Under the pieces are notes generated by a model that did no database searches, had not been told where the DNA came from, and saw nothing but the letters and a program-made list of their open reading frames with translations. A stretch of 64,000 nt of DNA from Roseiarcus sp963820095 (GTDB lineage: Bacteria > Pseudomonadota > Alphaproteobacteria > Rhizobiales > Beijerinckiaceae). Made by a program: the position numbers and the translations under genes. The stretch lies in NCBI GenBank assembly GCA_963820095.1, contig CAWFZA010000017.1, forward strand, positions 59,282 through 123,281, written 5' to 3'. Position 1 is the first letter of the stretch; every line of letters begins with the position of its first letter. Shown in pieces: positions 37,048 to 45,553 of the stretch.

Positions 37048-37383
37048 TCAAGCCTCGGCGGCGCCCGCCAAGCGCGCAGCCAGGGACTCGAGCCTCGACC
37101 CGAGCTCGTCGAGGCGCGAAGCCAAGGCTTGCGCGCGCTGCTCGGATTCCTCCGAGCGATTCCGCTGCGCCGCCGCCTCATCGCGGGCTTCGGTCAGATT
37201 GTCGGCGATGGTCAACGCGGCCATGATGACGAGACGCTGGTCGCCGATCTCCCCGAACGTCTTCCGCATTTCGCCGATCTTTTCGTCGATCAGCCCGGCC
37301 AGCGACTCGAGCCGCGCTTCCTCGCCCTCATTGCAGGCCAGACGATACTTGCGCCCGTCGATGGTGACCGAAACCTGTGACAT
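37048..37383 (-). CDS. zapA: cell division protein ZapA
   Basis: A 111-residue FtsZ-associated protein that cross-links FtsZ filaments in the division ring. It begins MSQVSVTIDGRKYRLACNEG with the typical beta-hairpin, then EEARLESLAGLIDEKIGEMR and GDQRLVIMAALTIADNL, followed by a coiled-coil tail (EESEQRAQALASRLDEL) and an Ala-rich end. The ATG at 37383 is set by this conserved beginning. The DUF4164 gene lies 31 bases upstream on the same strand. The 6S RNA gene found near zapA in some bacteria was not recognised here. Confidence 0.92.
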   Translation of the reverse strand: MSQVSVTIDGRKYRLACNEGEEARLESLAGLIDEKIGEMRKTFGEIGDQRLVIMAALTIADNLTEARDEAAAQRNRSEESEQRAQALASRLDELGSRLESLAARLAGAAEA

Positions 37384-37414
37384 GGCGCGGGCCTTTTCCA
37401 TGGCCGACCGGCCT

Positions 37415-37720
37415 TTAAGGGTCCGAGTCCGCGGTCAGTCGACCGAGCACGCGTTCGATCGTTTGCGCCGCATGAGCAAGCCGCTTGGACGCCTCGGCAT
37501 TGGCGGATTCCAAGGCCCGCGAGCGGTCGACCGCCGCGTCGAGCTCGACCGCGAGGCGCGAGCGATCGTCTTGCATCAGCGCGAACTCTTCCTGCGTCGT
37601 GGCGCGCGCTTCGTCGTGACGCATGCGGACGTCGGTCGCCCACTCGAGCGCGTCGACCGCGGAAGCAAGCCGTTTCAGCGAGGCCTCAAGTGATTCCATG
37701 GAGGTTTTGATTCCATCCAT
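37415..37720 (-). CDS. DUF4164 coiled-coil protein
   Basis: A 101-residue, almost entirely helical protein (MESLEASLKRLASAVDALE, QDDRSRLAVELDAAVDRSRA, KRLAHAAQTIERVLGRL). The family is small, found next to zapA in Rhizobiales, and is of unknown function; the neighbourhood suggests a role in division. Starts at 37720 or 37699 are both possible, the latter giving MESLEASLKR. Transcribed with zapA and divergent from tkt. Confidence 0.85.
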   Translation of the reverse strand: MDGIKTSMESLEASLKRLASAVDALEWATDVRMRHDEARATTQEEFALMQDDRSRLAVELDAAVDRSRALESANAEASKRLAHAAQTIERVLGRLTADSDP

Positions 37721-37894
37721 TGCGAGGTTTTGTTTACGCGATGCTTGAACGAAAGGTCAACGCGGCGCCGGGCCGCAATTGACAGGTTCCTCCGACCGCC
37801 CCTAATTGGCGCGCCCGTTCCGGAGCGGGGTCAAATTACTGCCCGAGCTCGGAACTCCGAATTGCCGGCGCCCATTTGTCTGAGGAGACTCCCG

Positions 37895-39913
37895 ATGGCG
37901 ACAACGACCGTGTCCCCTGGTGCGACGAGCGTGTCTCATGATGCGATGGCCAATTCGATCCGCTTTCTCGCCCTCGATGCGGTCGAGAAGGCCAAGAGCG
38001 GTCACGCCGGCCTGCCGATGGGCGCGGCCGACGTCGCGACCGTGCTCTGGCGCGATGTGCTCAAGTTCGACGCGTCCGATCCCCATTGGCCCGATCGCGA
38101 CAGGTTCATCCTTTCGGCGGGCCACGGCTGCATGCTGCTCTACAGCCTGCTCTATCTGACGGGCGTCGGCGGCGCCAAGGGGCTCGGCATTGAAGATATC
38201 AAGCAGTTTCGGCAGGTCGGTTCGAGAACGCCTGGACATCCGGAATACTGGTGCGCTCCGGGTGTCGAGACCACGACCGGCCCGCTCGGCCAAGGGATTG
38301 CGACCTCGGTCGGCATGGCGGTCGCGGAGCGCATGCTGGCCGCGCGCTTCCCCGGTATCGTCGACCATCACACCTACGTCCTGGCTTCCGACGGCGACCT
38401 GATGGAAGGCGTGAGCCAGGAGGCGATCGGCATCGCCGGCCATCTCAGGCTCAACAAGCTGATCGTTTTCTGGGACAACAACGGGATCTCGATCGACGGG
38501 CAGATTCCGGTTCTCGCTGACAACATCGACCAGGTCGCCCGCTTCCAGTCAGCGGGCTGGAACGCGAGCCATATCGACGGGCATGATCCCCAGGCGATTC
38601 TCGACGCCATTCACGCGGCGCAGAAAGCCGACCGGCCGACGATGATCGCCTGCAAGACGACGATCGGCTTCGGCCTGCCAACCCATGCGGGGACCCAGAA
38701 AGCGCATAGTGACGCACAGGGACCGTCCGAGGTCGCAGGCGCGCGCAAGGCTCTGAACTGGCCCTACGACCCGTTTGTCATTCCCGACGAGATTCTCGCC
38801 GCTTGGCGCAAGGCAGGATCGCGCGGCTCGGGGCAGCGCGAAGCTTGGAACCGTGCGCTCGAGGCGCTCGATCCGAAGGAGCGCGCCGAATTCGAGCGGC
38901 GGCTGCGCGGCGACCTGCCGCCGGACCTCGATAAGGTGATCGACGCCTACAAGAAAAAACTCGCTGACGAAAAGCCTGAGGTCGCCACCCGCAAGGCTGG
39001 CCAAGCGGCCCTCGATGTGATCGGGGCCGCCGTGCCCGAGCTTATCACCGGTTCGGCCGACCTCACCCCGTCCAACAACACGAAATTCTCTAACGAGAAG
39101 GAAATCTCGCCCAACGACTTTTCCGGCCGCTACATCCACTGGGGCGTCCGCGAGCACGGAATGATCGCTGCGGTCAACGGTCTGGCGTTGCACGGCGGCT
39201 TCATCCCGTCGGGGGCCTCATTCTTCTGCTTCACCGACTATTGCCGTCCCTCGCTGCGACTCTCGGCTCTGATGGGAATTAGGACCGTGAACGTGTTCAC
39301 CCACGATTCGATCGGCCTCGGCGAGGATGGCCCGACCCATCAGCCGGTCGAGCAGCTGGCCTCGCTGCGGGCGATGCCGAATTTCTACATCTGGCGCCCC
39401 GCCGATAGCGTCGAGACCGTGGAGTGCTGGCAGGCGGCGCTCGAGCGCGAGCACTCGCCCTCGATCCTGGCGCTGACGCGGCAGGGTCTGCCGGCGCTTC
39501 GGACCACGCATGTGGCGGAAAACCTGTGCGCTAAGGGGGGCTACGAAATCTCTCCGGCCTCCGGCCAGGCTGAAGTTTCCATCTTCGCCACGGGCTCCGA
39601 AGTGTCGCTCGCTGTCGCCGCGCAGAAGCAATTGAAGGACAAGGGCGTGTCGGCGCGGGTCGTGTCCTTGCCCTGCTTCGCGGTGTTCTTCGAGCAGTCG
39701 GAGGATTATCGCCGCTCGGTGATCGGCTCCGCCAAGGTCAAGGTCGGGGTCGAGGCGGCGGTCAGGTTCGGATGGGACGCGATCATTGGCGATGGGCCCT
39801 TCATCGGCATGAAGAGCTTTGGCGAAAGCGGACCCTATAAAGCCGTCTACCAGCATTTCGGGATCACGCCGGAGGCGGTGGTCGAGGCGGCGCTCGGCAG
39901 CCTCCGCTCTTAA
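37895..39913 (+). CDS. tkt: transketolase
   Basis: Thiamine-pyrophosphate enzyme that transfers two-carbon ketol units between sugar phosphates in the pentose phosphate or Calvin cycle. 672 residues, full length. Motifs: SGHAGLPMGAADVATVLW, GHGCMLLYSLLYLTG, the TPP-binding ASDGDLMEGVSQEA...NKLIVFWDNNGISIDG, and in the second half YIHWGVREHGMIAAVNGLA with THDSIGLGEDGPTHQPVEQL. ATG 37895 is preceded by GAGGAG; the frame upstream is not conserved. It heads a tkt-gap-pgk cluster, with a degraded methyltransferase fragment between tkt and gap. Confidence 0.97.
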   Translation: MATTTVSPGATSVSHDAMANSIRFLALDAVEKAKSGHAGLPMGAADVATVLWRDVLKFDASDPHWPDRDRFILSAGHGCMLLYSLLYLTGVGGAKGLGIEDIKQFRQVGSRTPGHPEYWCAPGVETTTGPLGQGIATSVGMAVAERMLAARFPGIVDHHTYVLASDGDLMEGVSQEAIGIAGHLRLNKLIVFWDNNGISIDGQIPVLADNIDQVARFQSAGWNASHIDGHDPQAILDAIHAAQKADRPTMIACKTTIGFGLPTHAGTQKAHSDAQGPSEVAGARKALNWPYDPFVIPDEILAAWRKAGSRGSGQREAWNRALEALDPKERAEFERRLRGDLPPDLDKVIDAYKKKLADEKPEVATRKAGQAALDVIGAAVPELITGSADLTPSNNTKFSNEKEISPNDFSGRYIHWGVREHGMIAAVNGLALHGGFIPSGASFFCFTDYCRPSLRLSALMGIRTVNVFTHDSIGLGEDGPTHQPVEQLASLRAMPNFYIWRPADSVETVECWQAALEREHSPSILALTRQGLPALRTTHVAENLCAKGGYEISPASGQAEVSIFATGSEVSLAVAAQKQLKDKGVSARVVSLPCFAVFFEQSEDYRRSVIGSAKVKVGVEAAVRFGWDAIIGDGPFIGMKSFGESGPYKAVYQHFGITPEAVVEAALGSLRS

Positions 39914-39914
39914 G

Positions 39915-40088
39915 GGGAACGCCTGGGACGCCGCTTTCGCGTGCGCGGGTCTCGAGACTGGCGACCGAGGCCTGGACGCCGGATGCGGCGGCGGCCATGT
40001 CGCGCTCGACATGGCGCGGATCGTCGGACCGACAGGGCCTGTCACGGCGATCGACTTCAAGTCTGGGGAACGGTCTAGGTCGCGATAG
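39915..40088 (+). pseudogene. methyltransferase motif-I fragment between tkt and gap
   Basis: Directly after the tkt stop, about 50 codons read GNAWDAAFACAGLETGDR, then GLDAGCGGGHVALDMARIVG and GPVTAIDF. This is the SAM-binding motif I and the following acidic loop of a class I methyltransferase. The frame then degenerates and stops at 40088; no start codon or C-terminal domain exists. It is a remnant of a lost gene within the tkt-gap interval. Confidence 0.6.
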
Positions 40089-40270
40089 CGCTCTTGCGGA
40101 CTCGGAACGAGGCGCGACCTTTTTCCGGCAGATCAAACGAAATGCCGCATTTTCCCACGAGCCTGTAGACTTCGGGCCTGGATCGGACAATAAGCGCGGC
40201 TTCAACGATTTGCATTGTCAAGGTGTCGGCGGCCGTGCGGTCATGCCCGGCGCAGAAGGAGTGATCGAAG

Positions 40271-41284
40271 ATGGTTGCAAAGGTAGCGATCAACGGCTTC
40301 GGCCGGATTGGGCGGCTGGTGCTGCGCGGCATTCTGGAATCGGGCCGCAAGGACATCGAGGTCGTCGCCATCAATGATCTGGGTCCCGTGGAGACCAACG
40401 CGCACCTCTTGCGCTACGACAGCATCCATGGGCGGTTTCCCCATAAGGTCGGCGTCGAGGGCGACACGATGATCGTCGACGGCCATAAGATCAAGGTGAC
40501 CGCAATCAAGGATCCGGCCGAGCTTCCCCACAAGGCGCTCGGCGTCGATGTCGCGCTCGAATGCACGGGTATCTTCACCGGTCGCGAGAAGGCGGCCGCC
40601 CACTTGAAGGCGGGCGCCAAGCGCGTGCTGATCTCGGCGCCGGCGGAGGGCGCGGACCTGACGGTCGTCTATGGCGTCAACGACGACAAGCTGACCAAGG
40701 ATCATCTCGTCGTCTCCAACGCGTCCTGCACGACCAATTGCCTTGTGCCGGTCGTCAAGGTGCTCAACGACGCGATCGGCATCGAGCACGGATTCATGAC
40801 GACGATCCATTCCTACACCGGCGATCAGCCGACGCTCGATACCCTGCACAAGGATCTCTACCGTGCCCGCGGCGCCGCCTTGTCGATGATCCCGACCACG
40901 ACCGGGGCGGCGAAAGCGGTCGGCCTCGTGCTGCCGGAGCTCAAGGGCAAGCTCGACGGCTCGTCGATCCGCGTGCCGACGCCGAATGTGTCTGTCGTCG
41001 ATTTCAAGTTTGTCGCCAAGCGCGACACCGACAAGGACGAGATCAACAACGCGGTCAAGGCCGCCGCCGACGGCAACGGATCGCTCAAAGGCATCCTCGG
41101 CTATACCGATGAGCCCAACGTCTCGAGCGATTTCAACCATGACGATCGCTCCTCGATCTTCCATCTCGACCAGACCAAGGTGATCGACGGCACTTTCGTC
41201 CGCGTGCTGTCCTGGTACGACAACGAATGGGGCTTCTCCAACCGCATGGCCGACACGGCCGTCGCGATGGCGAAGCTGATCTGA
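40271..41284 (+). CDS. gap: glyceraldehyde-3-phosphate dehydrogenase, type I
   Basis: Interconverts glyceraldehyde-3-phosphate and 1,3-bisphosphoglycerate with NAD(P). At 337 residues it is a standard GapA. The Rossmann start is KVAINGFGRIGRLVLRGI, the catalytic Cys is in VVSNASCTTNCLVPVVKVL, followed by HSYTGDQPTLDT with the paired His and the C-terminal LSWYDNEWGFSNRMADTA. Position 33-34 region (INDLGPVETNAHLL) has Asp where NAD-specific forms usually carry it. Followed by pgk after about 160 bases containing a hairpin. Confidence 0.97.
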   Translation: MVAKVAINGFGRIGRLVLRGILESGRKDIEVVAINDLGPVETNAHLLRYDSIHGRFPHKVGVEGDTMIVDGHKIKVTAIKDPAELPHKALGVDVALECTGIFTGREKAAAHLKAGAKRVLISAPAEGADLTVVYGVNDDKLTKDHLVVSNASCTTNCLVPVVKVLNDAIGIEHGFMTTIHSYTGDQPTLDTLHKDLYRARGAALSMIPTTTGAAKAVGLVLPELKGKLDGSSIRVPTPNVSVVDFKFVAKRDTDKDEINNAVKAAADGNGSLKGILGYTDEPNVSSDFNHDDRSSIFHLDQTKVIDGTFVRVLSWYDNEWGFSNRMADTAVAMAKLI

Positions 41285-41296
41285 GGATTGGGCATG

Positions 41297-41316
41297 ACCC
41301 CCGCGAAAGCGGGGGT
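41297..41316. other. perfect hairpin between gap and pgk
   Basis: ACCCCCGC-GAAA-GCGGGGGT: an 8-bp GC stem with a GNRA tetraloop 12 bases past the gap stop. There is no T-run on either strand, so it is more likely an mRNA-stabilising or processing element than a terminator. Confidence 0.5.
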
Positions 41317-41444
41317 TGAGAGCCGTGTCGCGGAAGCTCTCGCTTGAACGGGCGCGGCTCGCCTGAACGCCCGTTCCCGCGGGCATCACGGAACGGCAGG
41401 GAGCCGAGGCATCGCTGCCGTCGGAAGCTTGAGAGGCGGCTCAC

Positions 41445-42644
41445 ATGAGCAAACCGTTCCGCACCCTCGACGGCGCTGACGTCGCCGGCAAGCGCGTCTT
41501 GTTGCGCGTCGATCTCAACGTTCCGACCGAAGGCGGCCGGGTGACCGATGCGACGCGCATCGAACGCGTGGCCGCGACCATCACGGAGATCGCCGACAAG
41601 GGCGGCAAGGTTATTCTTCTTGCCCATTTCGGCCGGCCCAAGGGGGGGCCGGACGAGGCCAATTCGCTGAGGCCCGTCGCCGCCGCGGTCGCCGACATCA
41701 TCAAGCGGCCGGTCGCCTTCGCGACCGACAGCATCGGCAAGACAGCCGACGAGGCGATCGCCAAGATGAAGAACGGCGACGTGCTCCTCCTGGAGAACAC
41801 CCGCTTTCATAAGGGCGAGGAGAAGAACGATCCGGCGCATGTCGACGAGCTCGCCAAGCTCGGCGACGTCTATGTGAACGACGCGTTCTCCGCCGCCCAT
41901 CGCGCGCACGCGACGACCGAGGGGCTGGCGCGCAAGCTGCCGGCCCATGCGGGGCGGGCGATGGAGAAGGAACTTGAGGCCTTGGCTCTCGCGCTCGGCG
42001 TTCCGGCGCGCCCGGTCGCCGCGATTGTCGGCGGCGCCAAAGTGTCGACCAAGCTCGATCTTCTGCAAAATCTCGTGAACAAGGTCGACGTCCTCATCAT
42101 CGGCGGCGGCATGGCCAACACCTTCCTGTTCGCCGAGGGCAAGGCGGTCGGCAAGTCGCTGTGCGAGAAGGATCTCGCCGACACGGCGCGCTCGATCGTC
42201 GCGGCGGCCGAGAAGGCCAATTGCCGCATCCTGCTGCCGGTCGACGCGACCGTCGCCGCCGAGCTTAAGCCGCATGTCCATGCTCATGTCGTCAGCGTCG
42301 ATCATGTGCCTGAAGGGGAGATGATCCTCGACATCGGACCGAAGTCGGTCGCCGCAGTCGAGAAGGTCTTAGGCGAGATCAAGACGCTGGTGTGGAACGG
42401 CCCGTTCGGCGCGTTCGAGACGCCGCCTTTCGACGAAGCGACAATGGCGATCGCGAAGACGGCGGCGCGCCTCACCAAAGAGGGCAAGCTGACTTCCGTC
42501 GCCGGCGGCGGCGACACCGTCGCCGCGCTCAACGAAGCCAAGGTCGCAGGTGATTTCACTTATGTCTCGACCGCCGGCGGCGCCTTCCTCGAATGGATGG
42601 AAGGCAAGGCGCTGCCGGGGGTGGAGGCGCTCAGGGCGAAGTAG
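41445..42644 (+). CDS. pgk: phosphoglycerate kinase
   Basis: Reversible transfer of phosphate between 1,3-bisphosphoglycerate and ADP. At 399 residues it matches bacterial Pgk. Features in order: RVDLNVPTEGGRVTDATRIE (the substrate-binding Arg/Asp region), AHFGRPKGG, LLENTRFHKGEEKND, the VGGAKVSTKLDLLQNLV hinge, GGGMANTFLFAEGKAVGKS, and near the end WNGPFGAFETPPFDEAT with SVAGGGDTVAAL for ATP binding. It forms a central carbon cluster with tkt and gap. Confidence 0.97.
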   Translation: MSKPFRTLDGADVAGKRVLLRVDLNVPTEGGRVTDATRIERVAATITEIADKGGKVILLAHFGRPKGGPDEANSLRPVAAAVADIIKRPVAFATDSIGKTADEAIAKMKNGDVLLLENTRFHKGEEKNDPAHVDELAKLGDVYVNDAFSAAHRAHATTEGLARKLPAHAGRAMEKELEALALALGVPARPVAAIVGGAKVSTKLDLLQNLVNKVDVLIIGGGMANTFLFAEGKAVGKSLCEKDLADTARSIVAAAEKANCRILLPVDATVAAELKPHVHAHVVSVDHVPEGEMILDIGPKSVAAVEKVLGEIKTLVWNGPFGAFETPPFDEATMAIAKTAARLTKEGKLTSVAGGGDTVAALNEAKVAGDFTYVSTAGGAFLEWMEGKALPGVEALRAK

Positions 42645-42814
42645 CGACCGCCCCGGCAGCTCCGCCCGTCACTGAGACGATTGTCGCGAACCTGTGCGGG
42701 GGGGCACGCGGCGCAGCTTGCCTTGGGGCGTTGTTTCGGGGACAATGGGGACGTTCTGTCTGACAGTTCCGAACGGTCCGCTATTTGGCGACTCTCGACG
42801 GGAGGTCGAACGAG

Positions 42815-44053
42815 ATGCCGCGCTGGTTTCTGAGCTATCACTCGCCGGATCAGAAGCTGGCCGAGCGGATGAAGGGCGCCATTGAGCTCGAGGACCCGGC
42901 GGTAAGCGTCATCTTCGCGCCGACGGGCATGCTCGCCGGCGGCGCATGGTTCGAGCAACTCGCCAACGAACTCGATGCAGCGGATGCGTTCATTCTGCTC
43001 ATCGGCAACAACGGCGTCGGCAAGTGGCAAAGACTAGAATACGCGAAGGCGTACGATCGCCGGGTAGGGTCGGGGTACGCATTCCCGCTCATCATCGTAT
43101 TGCTTGAAGGTCCGCCCCCGCCCACCGACCTACCGTTTCTCGAACAGTTGCACCGGATCGTCACGCCCGATCCGGCGTCTAAGAAGGACATTGCGCGCAT
43201 TTTCGCCGGTGCCTCCGGGCGCAAAGAGGCTGAACTTCAGCGAGACCCCTACGTGCTGGAGAAAGTGCGTCCCCTCACGACGGCGGAGGAGCGCGCGCTG
43301 AAGCTAGGCACCTCCTTCAAGGAGGGCGCCGATCGTCCGGAAATGATCGTGGTGCCGGCGGGGCGTTTTCTGATGGGGTCCCTCTCAGGTCAGGGCAACG
43401 ACAACGAGGGTCCACAGCACGAGGTGACTATCGCAAAGCCCTTCGCGGTCGCGAAGTTCGCGCTGACGTTCGACGAGTGGGACGCCTTCGCGCGCGGCGC
43501 TCACCGTCAGCATGTGAGCGATAGCGAATGGGGGCGCGGCCGTCGCCCGGTGATCAACGTGAACTGGAACGACGCGAAGGCTTACGTCGAATGGCTCTCC
43601 AACGTCACAGGCAAGCCGTATCGGCTGCTCTCCGAGGCCGAATATGAATATGCGGCGGGCGCCGGAAGCCGGATATATCGCCAGACCAAATATCCCTGGG
43701 GCGACAACGTCAAGCGCGACGGCAAGGCGATGGCCAACTGCAACGGCTGCGGCAGCCGATGGGATGGCGAGCAGACCGCGCCGGTCGGCTCATTCCCCAA
43801 GAACGCTTTTGGTCTCTACGACACGGTCGGGAATGTCTGGGAATGGACGGAGGACTGCTGGAACCCTAACTACCAGGGTGCGCCCGTCGATGGCTCGCCA
43901 TGGACGAGTGGCTTTTGTGAGAGCCGCGCCATCCGCGGCGGTTCCTTTAACATCTCCGTGGACGCCCTCCGCTTCGCAAGCCGCTCTGGGAGCGGGACCG
44001 AGGCCCGACGCAGTTTCCTAGGATTTCGGGTCGCCCGGACGCTTACTCCTTGA
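42815..44053 (+). CDS. TIR domain fused to an FGE-like (SUMF1/C-type-lectin fold) domain
   Basis: A 412-residue two-domain protein. Residues 3-130 are a TIR domain (RWFLSYHSPDQKLAERMKGA, FAPTGMLAGGAWFEQLANEL, DAFILLIGNNGVGKWQRLEY), with Glu75 in WQRLEYAKAY at the place of the catalytic Glu of NAD-cleaving TIRs. After a linker, residues 174-410 form a formylglycine-generating-enzyme-like domain (MIVVPAGRFLMGS, NWNDAKAYVEWLSNVTGKPY, RLLSEAEYEYAAGAG, GLYDTVGNVWEWTED, IRGGSFNISVDALRFASRSG, LGFRVAR). The catalytic Cys pair of true FGE (GGSxxCxxxxC) is absent, so this domain probably binds a ligand. Start: ATG 42815 with GGAGG nine bases before. It stands alone between pgk and a thioesterase gene. 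Confidence 0.88.
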   Translation: MPRWFLSYHSPDQKLAERMKGAIELEDPAVSVIFAPTGMLAGGAWFEQLANELDAADAFILLIGNNGVGKWQRLEYAKAYDRRVGSGYAFPLIIVLLEGPPPPTDLPFLEQLHRIVTPDPASKKDIARIFAGASGRKEAELQRDPYVLEKVRPLTTAEERALKLGTSFKEGADRPEMIVVPAGRFLMGSLSGQGNDNEGPQHEVTIAKPFAVAKFALTFDEWDAFARGAHRQHVSDSEWGRGRRPVINVNWNDAKAYVEWLSNVTGKPYRLLSEAEYEYAAGAGSRIYRQTKYPWGDNVKRDGKAMANCNGCGSRWDGEQTAPVGSFPKNAFGLYDTVGNVWEWTEDCWNPNYQGAPVDGSPWTSGFCESRAIRGGSFNISVDALRFASRSGSGTEARRSFLGFRVARTLTP

Positions 44054-44237
44054 ATCTTTGATCTCTTTACCTCTTGGGTTCCAGGACGAAACCCCTGGTC
44101 GAGATTTCCGCGAGCATGACTTGTAATGACGGACAATTCTAAGCGCACTGGCACAGCCCTTCTGGGCAATGTCGGTTCCTCATCGGGGCGCTTTGCCGAC
44201 AGTCGAGAAGTTCGCGTGAAGCCGGCCGCACCCGCCT

Positions 44238-45029
44238 TCACCTCGCCCTCACCGCCAGGCTCTGCGTCGCCCGCCCGATCATTCCCCGTTCGTCGTAGAG
44301 GGCGAACTCGGCGAGGCCGCAGCCGTTGTCGCCGAACAGGCTGCGCGCCTCGAGGCAGATCCACTCTCCCTCCGGGCGGCGGAAGAGGTTGATGGTCAGA
44401 TCGCAATTGAGAAAAACATACGTCTTGAAATCCAGCGCGGCGCTGATCCCGTTGCCCGAGTCGCCCGCGACTGCGACGCGCTGATAACCGCTTGGGATCT
44501 CGCCTTTGACCAAGGGATGGTTCATGCGAAACCAGGCGGCGCAGGGGCCTTTAAAAAAATGTCCTGCCGCAAGTCTGTTCTCCACCAGATCGGCGTAGCC
44601 GAACGACCGGTCGGTGAAATGCATCGAAACGACCGGACATTGGCTGGGCGGTTTTGGCGCCGTTGGCGGCGGATGGCCGGGCGTTCCCGCCGGGATAGGC
44701 GCTGTGTCCTCTCGCTGCATGAGCGCGGTGAAACGCGCGCACTCCTTGGCGCCTGCAAGGAATCGGCCGGAATAGTGGCCGGCGTTGCGGCCGACGTAAT
44801 CTGTCGCGACCTCGACGCTGCATTCGCCGATCGGCGCGGGCCGGACGAGATTGACGGTGAGGCGTCCGAGATGGGCCAATCCGTCCTTGGCGGCGGCGCG
44901 CTCGATTGCGCGGCAGATGAGCGCGGAGGGCGGGCCGGCATGCTGATGGCCGGGATGCCAAGGGCCGTGGGTCAGCTCGCTGGCGCGAAACACGCCTTCG
45001 CCGAGATCGACATAAGCCGCGTCCGACAT
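44238..45029 (-). CDS. thioesterase family protein (acyl-CoA thioesterase-like)
   Basis: A 263-residue double-hotdog protein. The N-terminal hotdog shows FRASELTHGPWHPGHQHAGP and SALICRAIERAAAKDGLAHL, typical of TesB-like or PaaI-like acyl-CoA thioesterases. The second half carries SGYQRVAVAGDSGNGISAALD and ICLEARSLFGDNGCGLAEFA. The catalytic residue is not certain. Start ATG 45029 removes an unconserved head (the frame is open to 45104). Family members hydrolyse the thioester of acyl-CoA; chain length is unknown here. Confidence 0.82.
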   Translation of the reverse strand: MSDAAYVDLGEGVFRASELTHGPWHPGHQHAGPPSALICRAIERAAAKDGLAHLGRLTVNLVRPAPIGECSVEVATDYVGRNAGHYSGRFLAGAKECARFTALMQREDTAPIPAGTPGHPPPTAPKPPSQCPVVSMHFTDRSFGYADLVENRLAAGHFFKGPCAAWFRMNHPLVKGEIPSGYQRVAVAGDSGNGISAALDFKTYVFLNCDLTINLFRRPEGEWICLEARSLFGDNGCGLAEFALYDERGMIGRATQSLAVRAR

Positions 45030-45164
45030 CGAGGCTCCACGCGACCGCGCGGGGGTCGGCCGCGGTCCCGCCTCCGATGTGCGCCGCCGCTTCCCCCGAC
45101 GCAAGCGTTGAATGGCGCGGCGCGGTCAACCGCCGCGCCGCCCTCCTCTTGCGAGGCGCCGCCG

Positions 45165-45389
45165 TCAGGCTGCTTTTCCTCGCGCCAGAGCGTGAACGTC
45201 GGCGGTCGTTAGCGGCTTGCCCGCAATTCCCCAGTCGCCGCTTTCGACCTCTTCGACCAAGCACCAAGTCACGCCGCGCATGGCTTCGCCTTCTATCGCG
45301 ACCATCGCGTCGGTGAGCTTGTTGATGATCTGACCCTTCTGTTCCTTGGTGAAGACGTCCTTGATCACTCGAACCTAAATCAGCGGCAT
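45165..45389 (-). pseudogene. 4-oxalocrotonate-tautomerase family protein with an amber codon at position 5
   Basis: A 74-residue tautomerase-type enzyme: the natural start is ATG 45389, reading MPLI, then TAG (45375-45377), then VRVIKDVFTKEQKGQIIN, LTDAMVAIEGEAMRGVTW and CLVEEVESGDWGIAGKPL. Family members start MPxxxVRV and use the N-terminal Pro1 as catalytic base after Met removal. The usual residue at the stop is often Gln (CAG), one base from TAG. A rescue start at GTG 45368 would lack Pro1. Unless the stop is a sequencing error or is read through, the enzyme is dead. It is divergent from the MocR-like regulator gene. Confidence 0.75.
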
Positions 45390-45553
45390 GGAAATGTTCC
45401 TTCATTGAGAAATGTGAGCGCGCCTTCCGGCGCCAACGTCGAGACCAAAACACTTGACGCGATGATCATCGTGCCGAACACTCGGCAAAAGCAAAATAGA
45501 CAGTCTGCTCGTTGTTCGGCGTGACTGTACCGGTTGTTTGACCGAGCCAGTTG

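Noticed and set aside
42815..44053. Diversity-generating retroelement acting on the FGE-like domain
   Set aside because: No reverse transcriptase gene or template repeat is seen within the window.
45500..45528. ACAGTC/GACTGT inverted pair between the tautomerase and MocR genes as operator
   Set aside because: The halves are only six bases long and 17 bases apart, so the match is too weak to call.
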